A stretch of 64,000 nucleotides of DNA from Castor canadensis (GCF_047511655.1 NC_133391.1:131968906-132032905); one strand, 5' to 3'; positions 11,523 to 22,907 are shown, counted from the first letter of the stretch. A program made the numbers and translations. The notes: generated by a model not told the origin, from the sequence alone.

Positions 11523-11563
11523 CATGGATTTCAGCACCTCTTCTGTGTTTGATCAACAAAAAG
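11506..11563 (+). CDS. ANKRD55: ANKRD55 first coding exon (residues 1-19 plus first base of 20)
   Basis: The frame opens with two consecutive ATGs (11506 and 11509) directly after an in-frame TAA (11503-11505), then a third in-frame ATG at 11524 leading into MDFSTSSVFDQQK. That matches the ANKRD55 N-terminus as I remember it. The exon probably begins at 11473, after a pyrimidine-rich acceptor (cttctcctctctag-like, AG at 11471-11472). It ends AAAG before gtaaaa, a rather weak donor lacking G at +5, and leaves phase 1. Start context: the 11506 ATG has T at -3 and is poor, the 11509 ATG has A at -3, and the 11524 ATG has A at -3 and G at +4 and is the best. The start is therefore either 11506/11509 or 11524; I chose 11506 because it is the longest frame. 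This segment precedes the first ankyrin repeat. Confidence 0.85.
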
Positions 11564-11632
11564 GTAAAATGATGCTTTAATATATCATCTGGCATCATTA
11601 GTCCAGTGACGGGGATTTTCAGTTGTAAGGAG

Positions 11633-11634
<2 letters not shown>

Positions 11635-11664
<30 letters not shown>
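11635..11664. repeat. (GT)15 microsatellite
   Basis: A pure GT run of 30 bp begins 72 bp downstream of the first coding exon's donor site. Confidence 0.97.
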
Positions 11665-11667
<3 letters not shown>

Positions 11668-12608
11668 ATATAGAAAGAGGAGTTCGTCTAATAAACAAAC
11701 CTGTTCTGAATGTCCATTTTCTAATTTGATAGTCATTTGGAAGAGAAAAATAAGCTTATGGTCTTTCTGTCTTGCTGAAGTATTCCTACCCACAAATTCT
11801 AAAAATTGGGTTTAAAGCACACTAGATTTTGTAGATAGTGTCATTTTTATTGTTTTAAAAATATTTAGAGAAAGAAAAATAAGAATACATCACATGTCTC
11901 TTTTCAGTCTGTGAACCCCACATCTAATTGTTGTGGCTACACGAGCCTCCCGTAAAGAGTAGAGGTTGCCCATATATATGGTGTGGGAGAGACTATCTCA
12001 TCCAAGATGGCTTAAGAGTTTTTCACTGTGCTGTCATTTGCAATGGCAGGGTATATCTTCTTTACTCATTATTTTCAGAGTGGAAGTAATTTTCCACATG
12101 CAAAGTTTGCTGTGAAATTAACTCATCTTCATAGGAAGGATGTACATAGCCATACAGTCAACATACATATGTTTTGCATATGCAGTGTGCATGTATACAT
12201 GTCTATATAATATGTGTAATTATGCCTCTTTTCCATGTACAATCGGGAAAGTTCCATTCTTTAAATATATAAATATTTTTAGAATCTCTTTTAAAATATC
12301 TGCTATCTGAACCACTTCCTATAATCTCTGAATGTTCTTCACGACCCTAAATTCCTTTGGTAATTTCCCTTGTTTTGGCCACCACATGAAATGGTGGTTT
12401 GTGAAAGCCTTTTTATGAGAATTCGTTCCTTCTTTCTTTCCTCTTTTTGGGCTCAAGACCATAGTGTTTACCACCCCTCAGTCTACATCTGGCTTTATGG
12501 ATGGATTATTTTAGCTTTGTGTTTCTCAAATAATACTTTGGATTTCTGAGTTGATTGTATATATTTTTATATACAGTGGCTTTTCCAGGTCTTGGCTCAC
12601 CTTGATAG

Positions 12609-12675
12609 TGTGTGTGTCAGTGTGTGTATGTGTGAGTGTATCCGGCTCTGGGTCTGTGTGTGTACATGTGTGTGT

Positions 12676-12716
<41 letters not shown>
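12609..12716. repeat. (TG)n microsatellite, interrupted
   Basis: About 108 bp of TG repeats with interruptions in the 5' half and a pure run of roughly 35 bp at the 3' end. Confidence 0.95.
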
Positions 12717-12717
<1 letters not shown>

Positions 12718-13237
12718 ACCTTCAGAATGTGCTGGTTTGCTCTGTTTTATACAAACAGTGAAAAGAGGATTATTACTGCTCTGCCCTTCCACCCTTTCTT
12801 CTTTGTACATTTGGTACCACCAATGGCAATCAATACAAGTGAAAATCTGCTTAGAACCAAAACAGTCCTACTGGTTAAAAAATGACGTTGTTGAGTATGC
12901 AATCCACAGAAAAACAAAAGGGGTTTATTTTTGAGGGCTAATTTGAGGGAGCTGGGACTGACTGCAGAAGAACTAACCCTTCAGAATGAATTATTCTGTT
13001 CCGATGTGACACTTGCTAACAGAAATGAACCCAAAACATAGCTAAAGAATTAATTTATAATATTTATTTTATACACCTTTCATATGAATAACTCACAACA
13101 GTTCTTCCACGCTCGACCTGATTCTCCCCATGACTGTAAACCCTCTCCTTGCACCTCTATTTTTAGCACTTTTCTCTCCAGAGGTGCTAGGACATGATGG
13201 AAACATCAGGGCTTCTAAATCTTACAGACAAAGGCAG

Positions 13238-13400
13238 ATCAGCTACTTCTTAGTTGTGTGACCTTGGCAAGTTACCTAAACTCTCTGACCCTTAGTTTCC
13301 TCAGCAGTAAAATGAAGAAAATGATGTTTAAGTAGCAAGGTTGTTGTGAGGCTCTAGAACAGACAGAAGAAGCGCCTGCCACATTGCCTGATGTTTTGCT
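13238..13400 (+). mobile_element. MIR SINE remnant
   Basis: The MIR core is clear: TTAGTTGTGTGACCTTGGCA, AGTTACCTAAACTCTCTGA, TTTCCTCAGCAGTAAAATG and GGTTGTTGTGAGG. Confidence 0.8.
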
Positions 13401-13745
13401 GCTCTTGTTCTTGGTGGTTCATTACCACCTTGGATTAGAAATTCCTCAAATGCAGAATACTATTGACTTTTCAATCACCATCTTGAATTTAATGATCCTT
13501 AGGTTACATGAGGGCTTAATTAGTCCTGAGTGACTAGATTACCTTAATTATATTTTTCAGAGCTCCAGGGTACCATTTAGAGCAAGCTCTAGAGCAACAA
13601 TTAACAAAATGATACCCGAAGAGTTCTATTATTATGCAATTAATTCTTCTTCTTTCTTTAAAGCGTGAGAGATCGTAATAGATTTACACTGTTGAATAGT
13701 TTTCAAATATCAAATCATTAGGCAAATCACAATGAAGTAACTTTT

Positions 13746-13961
13746 TTTGTGGTGCTGGGGTTTGAACTCAGGGCCTTAAGCTTGTTAGGCAAGTGCTCTA
13801 CCATGTGAGACATTCTACCAACCCTTTCTTGTGTTTTGTGTTGGGTATTTTTGAATTAGGTTTTGGTTTTTTGGGGGACCCAGGCTGGCCTCAAATCATG
13901 ATCCTCCTGATCTCTGCCTCCTAAGTAGCCAGGATTACAAGTGTGAGCCACCAGAGCCCAG
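13746..13961 (-). mobile_element. Dimeric B1-ID SINE
   Basis: The reverse copy shows the ID part first (GGGGTTTGAACTCAGGGCC, GGCAAGTGCTCTACCA) and then the B1 part (CCAGGCTGGCCTCAAATCATG to TGTGAGCCACCAGAGCCC). Flanking repeats are CAATGAAGTAACTTTT (13730-13745) and CAATGTAGTGACTTTT (13962-13977), 14 of 16 identical. Confidence 0.85.
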
Positions 13962-14127
13962 CAATGTAGTGACTTTTTCTGGAAAAGTTGAGTGCGTGGC
14001 TTCAGTGAAAGGTTTCCCATGAATTCTTAGAGCCTAAGGAATTGAAACTCTAGTGGCACTGGATTCACTTGCAGATGTTGACAGAGATATTGCATCTGGA
14101 AGAAACTAAGCCACCCTGTTATCCACC

Positions 14128-14225
14128 AGTTCTCAAACTTGACAGAGGAATTGACTGGGGGAATGTGAAAATGCAGATTCTGGGATGCCACCCTTGGAGC
14201 TTCCAAGCTGATTGGTGTTGTGTAT
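14128..14225 (+). mobile_element. MER5-like DNA transposon remnant
   Basis: CCAGTTCTCAAACTTGACAG, AAAATGCAGATTCTGGG and ATGCCACCCTTGGAG follow the start of the MER5A-type consensus. Confidence 0.55.
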
Positions 14226-15374
14226 GACTGGACAAATGTCCCCCCTAAAGGATACTCTGATGTACAGCAAAGATCAAGAACCCCTTAATATTTCAAGTGG
14301 GAGAACTGAGGCATAACAGGTTCGAGAATGGGCCCTTTGTAGAAAGAATCAGACCCCACTGGTTGCTAAAAGAGGGGACTGGGACCTGGGTGTTCTCTAT
14401 CCAGACAACAGAACAATTGGAGACTTTCTGTTAATTGGCTATTTTCACCCTAGCAAATACACTGGCTGGGTGTAGGTCAGAACTCCGTGGCCTACTCTGG
14501 GTGGGTGATTGTCCAGATATGGATGAAACCAAATGATGCATATGATCTGTGGATCTCTAGCGAACTGGATTTGGTGAGCCTGAATCCCTCCAACTGCATT
14601 TTTTTATATTTCTCTTTAGCTAGCGGTATCAAGAAATCTGTATGCCAGGGTCTTGGTGATGGATGGACATTTGCTCAAGTCCTGTCTCAGCCCTTTTCCA
14701 ACCGCAATAGAGACAAGCTGATGGGTCTTTTCTGGTTTCAGTCTCCTCTCCTGTAAAATGTGAATAATATTATATATCCACAGGGTTGCTGGAGGCTTCA
14801 AGGTCAGGTTATCTGACCTGCCATGGGGGTTAGGACAGAGTCTCTGGCTTGCTGTGAACTTAGAATGGAGGAAGTCTATGTCTTCAGAGCTCCCCACTCC
14901 CCTCTTGTGCTTTTTGCTTTCACCATAGCAACAGCTTTCTGGAACCACATGCTCTGCCTTGGCTGTCTTCCTTTCAGAACCCACACACAGGAAGGGACTG
15001 TAGTAAAATCATTTACTACAGAACACAGAGTTTCCTGCTGAACTCGACATGTTACGTAACTGAACATATTTGCATTTTCAGCTTTGCCACTACTTGTAGA
15101 ACGAGAAGTTTTGCTGTGCCGGAAGGAATCCCAGGATCAGAGAGAAGACAGGAGAAACAGGGTGGCCCCTTGGGCCTAGCTCAGTCCTCTGAGGGGCTGA
15201 GGGTGAGGAGGGCCTGGCCCTGCCCTAGTTCTGTGAGGAACAGGGTTTGATGAGGTTGAGCTCTGTGCTTGCAGGCACCTGGAGGACTATGGCTCCCTCA
15301 CAGCCTGGTTGTGTTATACGTTCTGGGAGAATGGGAGGAAGACTAGTCTTCTTGCCCACGTTATTACAACGTAT

Positions 15375-15760
15375 TGGTGTTCTCAGGCTGGGGTAGCAAA
15401 ATGTCACCTATTGGGGTGCATAAAATGACAGAAATTTACTCTCACAGTTCTGGAGACCAGAGGTCTGAAAGCAAGATGCCAGCAGGGAGCATAGTCCTTC
15501 TAGAACTTCCAGGGAAGACTCTTTCCCTGCCTCTTCCAGCTTCAGGCTACTCTGGCCTCATGACTCCAAACTCTGCCTCCGTCTTCATGTAGCCTACTCT
15601 GTCTGTACGTCTCTCCTCTGTGTGTGTCTCAAATTCCCTCTGCTCTGGACAATCCAGGATAAACTCCTCAAGGTCTTTCACTTAACCACATATTTTCACG
15701 TCTAAGGTCGTAGTCATTGCCAGGAACAGTAATAGTCACAGGTTCTGGGAATCAGGAAGT
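15375..15760 (-). mobile_element. Old LTR relic, MaLR-like
   Basis: GACAGAAATTTACTCTCACAGTTCTGGAG, GCAAGATGCCAGCAGG and GACTCTTTCCCTGCC are the hallmarks of a reversed MLT/MST-type LTR. The 3' portion is too diverged to define an end. Confidence 0.5.
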
Positions 15761-15915
15761 AAGCATGTCTTAAGAGTCAGCACAGCATGAAATGAGAAAG
15801 CATGCCACCTCATGGCATGACTTTTGGTAAAATCTATTCTCATTTAAGCTAGAAGGAAGGTTGGCAGCTAAAGGGGGGGGGGCAGGGAGTAGGACTCTAT
15901 TTGGTGCACACTCTG

Positions 15916-15990
15916 ACAGGGTCTCACTATGCAGCCCAGGCTGGTCTTGAACTTGCTAGGATTATAAGCATGTGCACCACATCCGATCTT
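15916..15990 (-). mobile_element. B1 fragment
   Basis: GACAGGGTCTCACTATGCAGCCCAGGCTGG and GAACTTGCTAGGATTATAAGCATG form a reversed B1 with an internal deletion. Confidence 0.7.
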
Positions 15991-16292
15991 TGGCCCCATT
16001 ATTTTTTTGGCATCTTTGACTGACAAAGAAGTGAAATGTTACCACAAAGTAAAGTGGCAAAGCTAGAATTCCAGCCTAAACCTTTTTGATTTCAAACCCC
16101 ATGTTCCTTCTATGGTAGTACATTTCTTTCTTGGTCAACTATAAAGTTTAAGGAAAAATGAAGGCATGAATGAAAAAATCAAATTCATAGTGCATTGATT
16201 TTCACAATCAAGCTGTTGTCTCATTGTGTTTTAGATTTTTAAAGCTCCCACACACAGATGTGCTGCTTTTAACTCCCAGTTTCTCATCTAAA

Positions 16293-16823
16293 ATGGGAAT
16301 GCTAAGCAAAAAGATCTGCACTTTGCTGAAAAAGCAAAAGTTAAAATTGCAGTGTGACAACCAGATGCCTCAAAAAGAAAAAGTAAGCAAAATTGGAAGG
16401 GGTTTTGGAAAGAGAGTAGGAGAAAGGCAGGCACAGGAGATAGGAAAGAGAGGAGACGGATCTGAACTAAGTTTGGGGCTCAGAGACCTTGAATGGGAGC
16501 CCAGAAGGAAACCCAGGAGCACCGAGACCGGCTTTCAGATGACAGTTCAGATACAGGGAGACTGGAGGGCAAGTCATCGATCCACTGAATTAGATCAGAC
16601 CATCTGTTGCTTCTCAGGAGATGCTCAGCCTTCTTCCTCTTGGTTAAGAAAGAGGAGCACAGGGGGAAAGAGAGATGAAAGGAGAATCGTTTTGAACGGT
16701 CTTGGCCACTCAAGTCCAAGCCTGGGTAAATGTGTTTGCTGGAAGCCTTCCCCACCCACATTTCTCTTCTTTGTGCTGCCCACATCTTCCTCCCATCACC
16801 CAGCCTTCCAGGAAAGACTGTGA
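16293..16823 (+). other. Unassigned 176-codon open reading frame in intron
   Basis: This is the longest open frame not explained by an exon, running from ATG at 16293 to TGA at 16821-16823 (open further upstream to 16224). The product is basic and Ser/Lys/Arg-rich, without a domain, signal or repeat that I recognise. It lies within unique intron sequence on the ANKRD55 sense strand. It is most likely a chance frame, and no splice structure or start context supports it. Confidence 0.1.
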
Positions 16824-17919
16824 CAGATCAATTCATCCTGGAGTCTCTGCTGAGGCTCGATCTGTCACCACCCCAGACAACTCTGCCTCCAAAAGTCCAA
16901 GTAATTCCTCTCCTTCCACCCTCCCCAGCTCCTGTTATGAACGTGTATAGAAGGAACCCCTGCTTTACCTTCTCCAAACAATTGCCAGTCACAGCTTTGA
17001 AGAGCAAATGACTTAGTATCAGAGACCAGTAGAGTGGTGTTATTGACAGAATTCTCCACCATAGGATAGCCCTACTGTTCCTAGGGGTGGGGGGTGGGAG
17101 TGGGGAGCTCTTGGGAGTATGCATCCCAAGATGGTGGAGGTGGGAAGTATAGAGAAAGGAGGCTCCTGCCTCAGCAGTCACATCTCTCTGATGTTTCCCA
17201 CAACTTCAACAGAGCCACTTCAGAAGGCTAACCCTCGACCCAGCCCCTGGCCCAGTCCTTAGCCTCTCCTGTCATCTCTATTCACCAGCTCCACAGCACT
17301 GAAGGACTAAGCAAGTCTGTCAGGTACCCGATATCCATGGATTTTTTCCCTTCAAAGCCACCATTTTGATACAAGGCTATTTTGATGGAGCCTAAATGAA
17401 AACCACTAAGCTTGGACCTATTTTTATTATGAAACAAATAAGAAACAAACATCTTACCCATCCTCAAATATGGAACATAGTGAGAAAGCCAAAGTCTGAA
17501 TGCACTGAGGCCTGAGGTCATTGGGAAGGATGGGATGTGGATGAGCTAGATACTAACTCACAGAAAGACCAGGTCCAGTGCGGAGTCAGGCACTAAGCAC
17601 AGCTGGGATTCTCAGAAGGCCCGAGAGGCCTTCGGTTCAGTGTCTGCTGTGTGTGGGAATTCTCATATCATAAATGATCTGCATCTCAGATTTTCTGATT
17701 CATCTTTTAATGTCATGATGGTTTTGCCATCATGCTTAATAAGGGCCCTTTGTTTGCACTTTGTGGAAATTGAAAATGGTATTTGCTCATTGAGGAGGCT
17801 ATTCTTATTTTATTGGGAGAAAAGAAGACAATCTGTTCTTCACAGGAAGTATTCCCCTTCTTAAATGTGCCCCCAGAACATAAAAATATGTGCACATGAT
17901 ATGTACTAGTGGTCGACTC

Positions 17920-18480
17920 CCTTTTAATTTTTATTTGAAAATAATTTCAAACTTACAGAAATGTAAAGATTAAGAATAGTATAGAGGATACTTGAATACC
18001 TTATATCTAGATTCCCCTATTGTTAACATTTTATCCCATAAAAAAATTATTTGCTCTTCTATCTCTGTCTCGGTGTGTATATGTGTTTCTTTTTCTATAT
18101 GTATATGTGCTTTTATTTATTCTACTGTCTGCATTCTGATTTTGTCTATTGACTCAATAATGTCTTTTGTAGCATTACCCACACCCCCCACCCGAGTACA
18201 GAATCCAGTCTAGAATTAGGGATTACATTTAATTATGTCTCTTTAGACTCCTTTAATCTGGAACATTTCTACAGGCTATCTTTGTCTTTTATGACATTGA
18301 CATTTTTTAAAATTATAGTCTTCCTCCCTTGTTAAATATTGAGTTCCACAGTTGAAGCTTGTATAGGACTTCCTCATGATTCGATTGAGATCTTGCATTG
18401 CCAGGCTGAACACTGCCAAGGTGAAATGTGTCTGTCTCAAGTTATCATGGTATTGTTAAGGACACTGTAATGATCAGCTG
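17920..18480 (-). mobile_element. Old L1M-type 3' end
   Basis: GAAAATAATTTCAAACTTACAG, AGATTCCCCTATTGTTAACATTTT, and then CCACCCGAGTACAGAATCCAG with TTAGACTCCTTTAATCTGGAAC correspond to a reversed L1M-type 3'-UTR by eye. Confidence 0.55.
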
Positions 18481-18819
18481 GCATAGGGGTTTTACACTAT
18501 TAGATGTCAACTAGTTCTAGCAGTTAATTTTTTTTCCTAATTGTGATATTGCCTTCTTAAAAAAACAAAACTCAAGCAATACAAGGAGTAAGGTATAGAA
18601 AATGTTGTATACCCTTAACTACATTCTTCAGCCCAACCGTTCCCAACTTCTCAGCACCAAATGGATCCATAACAACTCATGCTCCATGCTGGAGCTGGGG
18701 AGTAGCTTCAAAACAGAAACAGGAGATCTACCAAGACTATTAACCAGTGTTCATAATTAAAAGAGCTATCACTCTGGCTTATTAAGCAACTCCCAAGTCT
18801 CATAGTCAAACTCTTCATT

Positions 18820-18950
18820 CCTATGATCTCATTTAATCCTTGCCATAGCTGCTGAGATAGATTCCATTTTTGGTCCATCTGAGGTCACTTGACTTGCCCA
18901 AGTCACACAGGACAAGGGCTTTCCAGATTCTGACACCCCATCCCATCAAT
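18820..18950 (-). mobile_element. MIR remnant
   Basis: The order ATGATCTCATTTAATCCTTGCC, CTTGCCCAAGTCACACAGGAC is the reversed MIR core. Confidence 0.5.
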
Positions 18951-19834
18951 TCTTTCTTGACCTCCAGCATGAGATGGAAAAGAAAGGTGAGGCAGCTAGA
19001 GTCCATAGCAGAGTGCCTGATTCCTTCTCCCCTTTGCTGGAGCTGCGCCAGCTTAGTTCCCCTGGGGTGGACTTCTTTTTCCAAGGAGCTTGGCCAAGAG
19101 ACCTCAGTTCACTGTGACAGCCTCTTCCAGGGTGGGGGTGGATCTGGTCTCCAAGGCAGCCTGTCTGTGGAGCAAAGAATGGCCTCAGCATCTCAGGATG
19201 AGAACAAGGAAGAGGGGAAGGAGAGACCAAGGGTAAGAGGGCACTGGAATTGTGACCTGTGCAACTGATGTGATGGGAACCAGGGATTTGCAAGGTCAAG
19301 AGTTGGCTTCCATCACAGAAACATGTGAAGCTGATTCTTTCTCATCCTCCTCTGCAATCATTTTGTACTATGCAGCAACAAGTGATATTTCTCCAAGAGA
19401 CCGAACAGAGAAGTCTGCTGCTATAAACAACGTCACATGAAAACAGCAGTTGATAAAAAATAAATAAATAAAAAGAATCCCTTCAACCTTGGCACACTCG
19501 CCTTTGGTTGTGGTTCATCAACTTTATCCTCCAGACCACATCTTTGATCTTTGATTTGCCACAGTGAAACAGAACACAATCTGCTATTTAAAAAAAAAAA
19601 CTGTGATTTTTAAAAACTGCAACAGCAGCACCTATAATTCACCTAATTGGCACTTTTATCCTTCTGATTACTTGATATTATTTTTAAATGTTGCCTTAGA
19701 GTTTTGGCCACAAGTAGACTGAGTTGGCCAGGACCACTAAATGTAGAGAAGAATTGAGATGGTTGCATAGATATCTAATTTCAGGTGGTCACAGCAGAAA
19801 TCACCTTAAGGATGGACACATGGTACAGTGCTGT

Positions 19835-20040
19835 GAACTGTGTGGTCACTGGAACCAAACTGAGTACTGCAACGCCAATAATGCCTCTTACTGTGTGACC
19901 TTGAACATCCCTGTTTCTTGCTCTCCTCATATTGTTAAGAGGATGATACTGCAGAGGGTTGCTATACAGACTGAATTAATCAATACATACAAAGCCCTTG
20001 GAACTGTGCCTGGCCCATGGTAATCGCTCAGTAAGTCCTA
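19835..20040 (+). mobile_element. MIR SINE remnant
   Basis: The order GTGGTCACTGGAACCAAACTG, TTACTGTGTGACCTTGAACA, then AAAGCCCTTGGAACTGTGCC and CCATGGTAATCGCTCAGTAA covers nearly the whole MIR. Confidence 0.75.
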
Positions 20041-20064
20041 GTGTGGGTTATGGGGTGGTTATAA

Positions 20065-20175
20065 AAATTGTTACAGCAAGTCCCATAGGATTGTTATAAA
20101 GATTTAATGAAGTAATGCATGCAAAGCCCTTGGAACTATGTCTGGCCCACAGCAATGATGTAGTGTTACTGGTTA
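20065..20175 (+). mobile_element. Second MIR 3' segment, adjacent to the first
   Basis: ATAGGATTGTTATAAAGATTTAATGAAGTAATGCATGCAA and CAAAGCCCTTGGAACTATG repeat the 3' half of the MIR just upstream. This is either a local duplication or a separate insertion. Confidence 0.6.
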
Positions 20176-20639
20176 CTATAAGTGACTTGCTTAGGGTCAT
20201 GTGGCCGACCCACCCCACCACATCAGGTGAACCTCCCTCCTTCAAGCTGTCTCCTCCTCTATAATGAATTCATGGAAGAGCACCTCTCTTCATTTGGAGG
20301 GCCAGAATTTTCCTCAAGGATGAAAATACTAGAAGGAAATGAATTCTTCAGGAAAGCTCATAGATGTTGGACTGCTGTCACTTTTCCTTTCCTTTGTTCC
20401 TGTCTTCTTCCTATGAGTCTAAGACACCTTCTAGATGAAACTCTTTCCTTTGTTCAAAACCCAGCCTAGCCATCCTTGCATGTGGATGCCATCCAGGTTT
20501 CTGAGCCTTATATTTCTTCTATAATCTTTCTAGTTTTGAAGAAGAACCTCATTAATGTTATATTTCTAATGTTGGACTACTTAATAGAAGAAATTTCTGT
20601 CAATATTGGTTTTTTTTCAACTATGTTGGATATTCTTAA

Positions 20640-20840
20640 CCATTTTTGTCTCTTCTTTCTGTTTGTTTTTGCATCTGAAATGGTAACACAATCATACCCT
20701 TTCAAGGTATTAAAAATGCATAGCGAATAATTCACCCACTCCCTTACCTCCAGCCATCTAGTTCCCCTCTCTGGAAACAAAGCCATGTAACCAGTTCCTT
20801 ATTCATCCTTTCAGAGAGGCCTTAAATATTGGTTAGCAAA
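20640..20840. mobile_element. Possible old L1M 3'-UTR piece
   Basis: CAATCATACCCTTTCAAGG followed by CCCTTACCTCCAGCCATCTAG, TTCCCCTCTCTGGAAACAAAG and CAGTTCCTTATTCATCCTTTC resembles a known L1M/L1ME-type tail. The family call is weak. Confidence 0.3.
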
Positions 20841-21002
20841 TACTTAAATATGTTCTTTCTCCTTCAAAACATAGTTATCCATTTATTTTTCAAATAAAAA
20901 TTAATATTTTCTTGATGTGTCCTCCCCCCAAATTGTAGGAACTTTGAGTGAAATGACATGAAACATAAATGGATAGCTAAGAATTAAAACCTATTTATAC
21001 AT

Positions 21003-21085
21003 GGCTAGAGAAATGGCCTAATAGTAGAGCACCTGCCTAGCAAGTATAAAGCCCTGAGTTCAACTCCCAGTACTTCCAAACCAAA
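21003..21085 (+). mobile_element. ID-type SINE
   Basis: AATAGTAGAGCACCTGCC and TGAGTTCAACTCCCAG mark boxes A and B. Confidence 0.8.
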
Positions 21086-21438
21086 CTTACTTTTTTACTC
21101 TTCCTATCTAGGAATATGGTGTGTATTTCCATAAATTCAACTCTTCTGTTGTAGCCCACAATAAAATTCTGTAGTTTTCCTCACTTGAATTATGAATATT
21201 TTGGTGGTTTATTCCTGGATATTTTATACTTTTATTATAATGAGGTATTTTCCTCCTTATATGATTTAATTATCTACTTTTGTTATTGAAAAATTCTGAT
21301 TTATTTAATCAAGTTGTTTAAATTCTACGAGTTCTGTGCTTAATTCCCTTTTGCTGCCTGATGTATAGTTATAACAGTCTTCCCTTATCCTTAGGAGATT
21401 TGTTTCAAGACCTCCGGTGGGTTCCTGGAACCATGTGT

Positions 21439-21467
21439 AATATTTATTTATTTATTTATTTATTTAA
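21439..21467. repeat. (TTTA)n simple repeat
   Basis: About six TTTA units within the Tigger-like remnant. Confidence 0.9.
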
Positions 21468-21519
21468 TATATATACTTCTTCCTAAACACATGCCTGTGA
21501 TAACATTTAATTTAAAAAT

Positions 21520-21598
21520 TTGGGGCTCAAGTGGGAGAGCACCTGCCTAGCAAGCATATGGCAGAATTCAAACCACAGTACACCAAAGAAAAAAAAAA
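21520..21598 (+). mobile_element. ID-type SINE, degenerate
   Basis: GGGGCTCAAGTGGGAGAGCACC, GCCTAGCAAGCATATGG and GAATTCAAACCACAG, with an A-rich tail. Confidence 0.7.
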
Positions 21599-22049
21599 GC
21601 AAAACCTAGGTATAACAAGATATTACCAACAATAATCAATACTAAAATAGAATAATTTTAATAATATACTGTAATAAAAATATGTGAATGTGGACTCTCT
21701 CTCAAAATACCGGCTTCTACTTTGACCTTTGTACTTCACAGCTGCTTTTTGGCATATCTGAATTGCCAGCATCACAGTTCCTGTTCTTTGAGGCCATTAT
21801 CATGTAAAATAAGAATTCCCTGAGCACAAGCCCGGTGAGACAGCCACCGTCAACCAGAGAACCAGATTGCTAGAGGGTGACTCCTGGGCAGGTAGCATGC
21901 AGAGTGGATGATTCACATCCCTTGTGAGACGGAGGAGAAGTGTTCATTTCAGGAATTTTCCATTTACTATTTTATGACTGTAGTTGCTCATGAGTAACTA
22001 CAACTGTCTGTAAGAAGTGAGGGGGACTAATTAAATCATTCAAATGAGA

Positions 22050-22250
22050 TGGGACAGTGCCACACAGTGACTAAGAATCCTGGTTTCAGGCCAGATGAAC
22101 TGGTTTCAAATCTTGCTTTGGCACTTAATAGCTATTAGAAGCTTTGGGAGTTACTAACCTTCCTAAGCTTCAATTTGTTTGTACAACCTACGTCATAAAT
22201 GGCCTAATGAAGACAAAACTGCTAGCTATTGCTAAATTGTGATTATTTTT
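22050..22250 (+). mobile_element. MIR SINE remnant
   Basis: GACAGTGCCACACAGTGACT, GAACTGGTTTCAAATCTTGC and TTTGGCACTTAATAGC are the 5' and middle parts of MIR. Confidence 0.6.
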
Positions 22251-22463
22251 CTCTTCCTTTGTGGTTATTATTTCCCAATTCCTGTTGTTTTTTATTTACT
22301 GTGTGAATCTGAGTTTGTCTTATTTTTTTCCTTCTCCATTGCTCTACTCTTAGATATGATGCTTGCAATTTGTTTGAAATAAATATATATATTTAATCTT
22401 TTTAAGAATGTAATATTCTACTATCGATAGAGGCACTATTTTAGAAATAGATATACTGCTTTC

Positions 22464-22685
22464 TTTTTTTTTTATTATTCATACGTGCATACAATGCTTG
22501 GGTCATATCTCCCCCCTCCCCCCACCCTCTCCCTTACCACCCACCCCGCCCCCTCCCTCTCCCCACCACTCCCTCACTACCCGGCAGAAACTATTTTGCC
22601 CTTATCTCTAATTTTGTTGAAGAGAGAGTATAAGCAATAATAGGAAGGAACAAGGGTTTTTGCTAGTTGAGATAAGGATAGCTAA
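22464..22685 (-). mobile_element. L1 3'-UTR fragment
   Basis: Reverse copy: a T tract, then TATTATTCATACGTGCATAC, a C-rich tract (22509-22570), AACTATTTTGCCCTTATCTC and GAGATAAGGATAGCTA. It has the same 3' end as the copies at 9.7 and 59.0 kb. Confidence 0.8.
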
Positions 22686-22881
22686 GCTCACCTAATTGTT
22701 TCCCCTTCATTCTAGTGTGATATATTTTATTGATGCACAGGCTCAAATCAAAGTATCTTTCTATCCTGGAATAAACTCCATTTGGCCATGGAATATGATT
22801 TCTTCTAAAACACTGAATTTGATCCAGTAGAATTTAATTCACAACTTAGAATTTTGCTTACAGTTTGACTTGGTCCTACGG

Positions 22882-22907
22882 TTGTGTGTGTGTGTGTGTA
22901 TGTGTAT
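22882..22907. repeat. (GT)n microsatellite
   Basis: A short GT run with one TA interruption. Confidence 0.9.

Larger units (their letters stand above)
21372..22018. mobile_element. Tigger/pogo-type DNA transposon remnant, interrupted
   Basis: TTATCCTTAGGAGATTTGTTTC and AAGACCTCCGGTGGGTTCCTGG form one end. CTGTAATAAAAATATGTGAATGTGG with CTCTCTCTCAAAATACC follows internally, and ATTTTATGACTGTAGTTG near the other end. A (TTTA) tract and an ID SINE interrupt it. The class is inferred from memory of the consensus. Confidence 0.45.

Noticed and set aside
12551-12934. Long frames rich in Val/Cys or His/Thr over the TG repeat (similar at 11606, 42224 and 9330)
   Set aside because: Dinucleotide repeats lack stops in several frames and give artificial alternating peptides.
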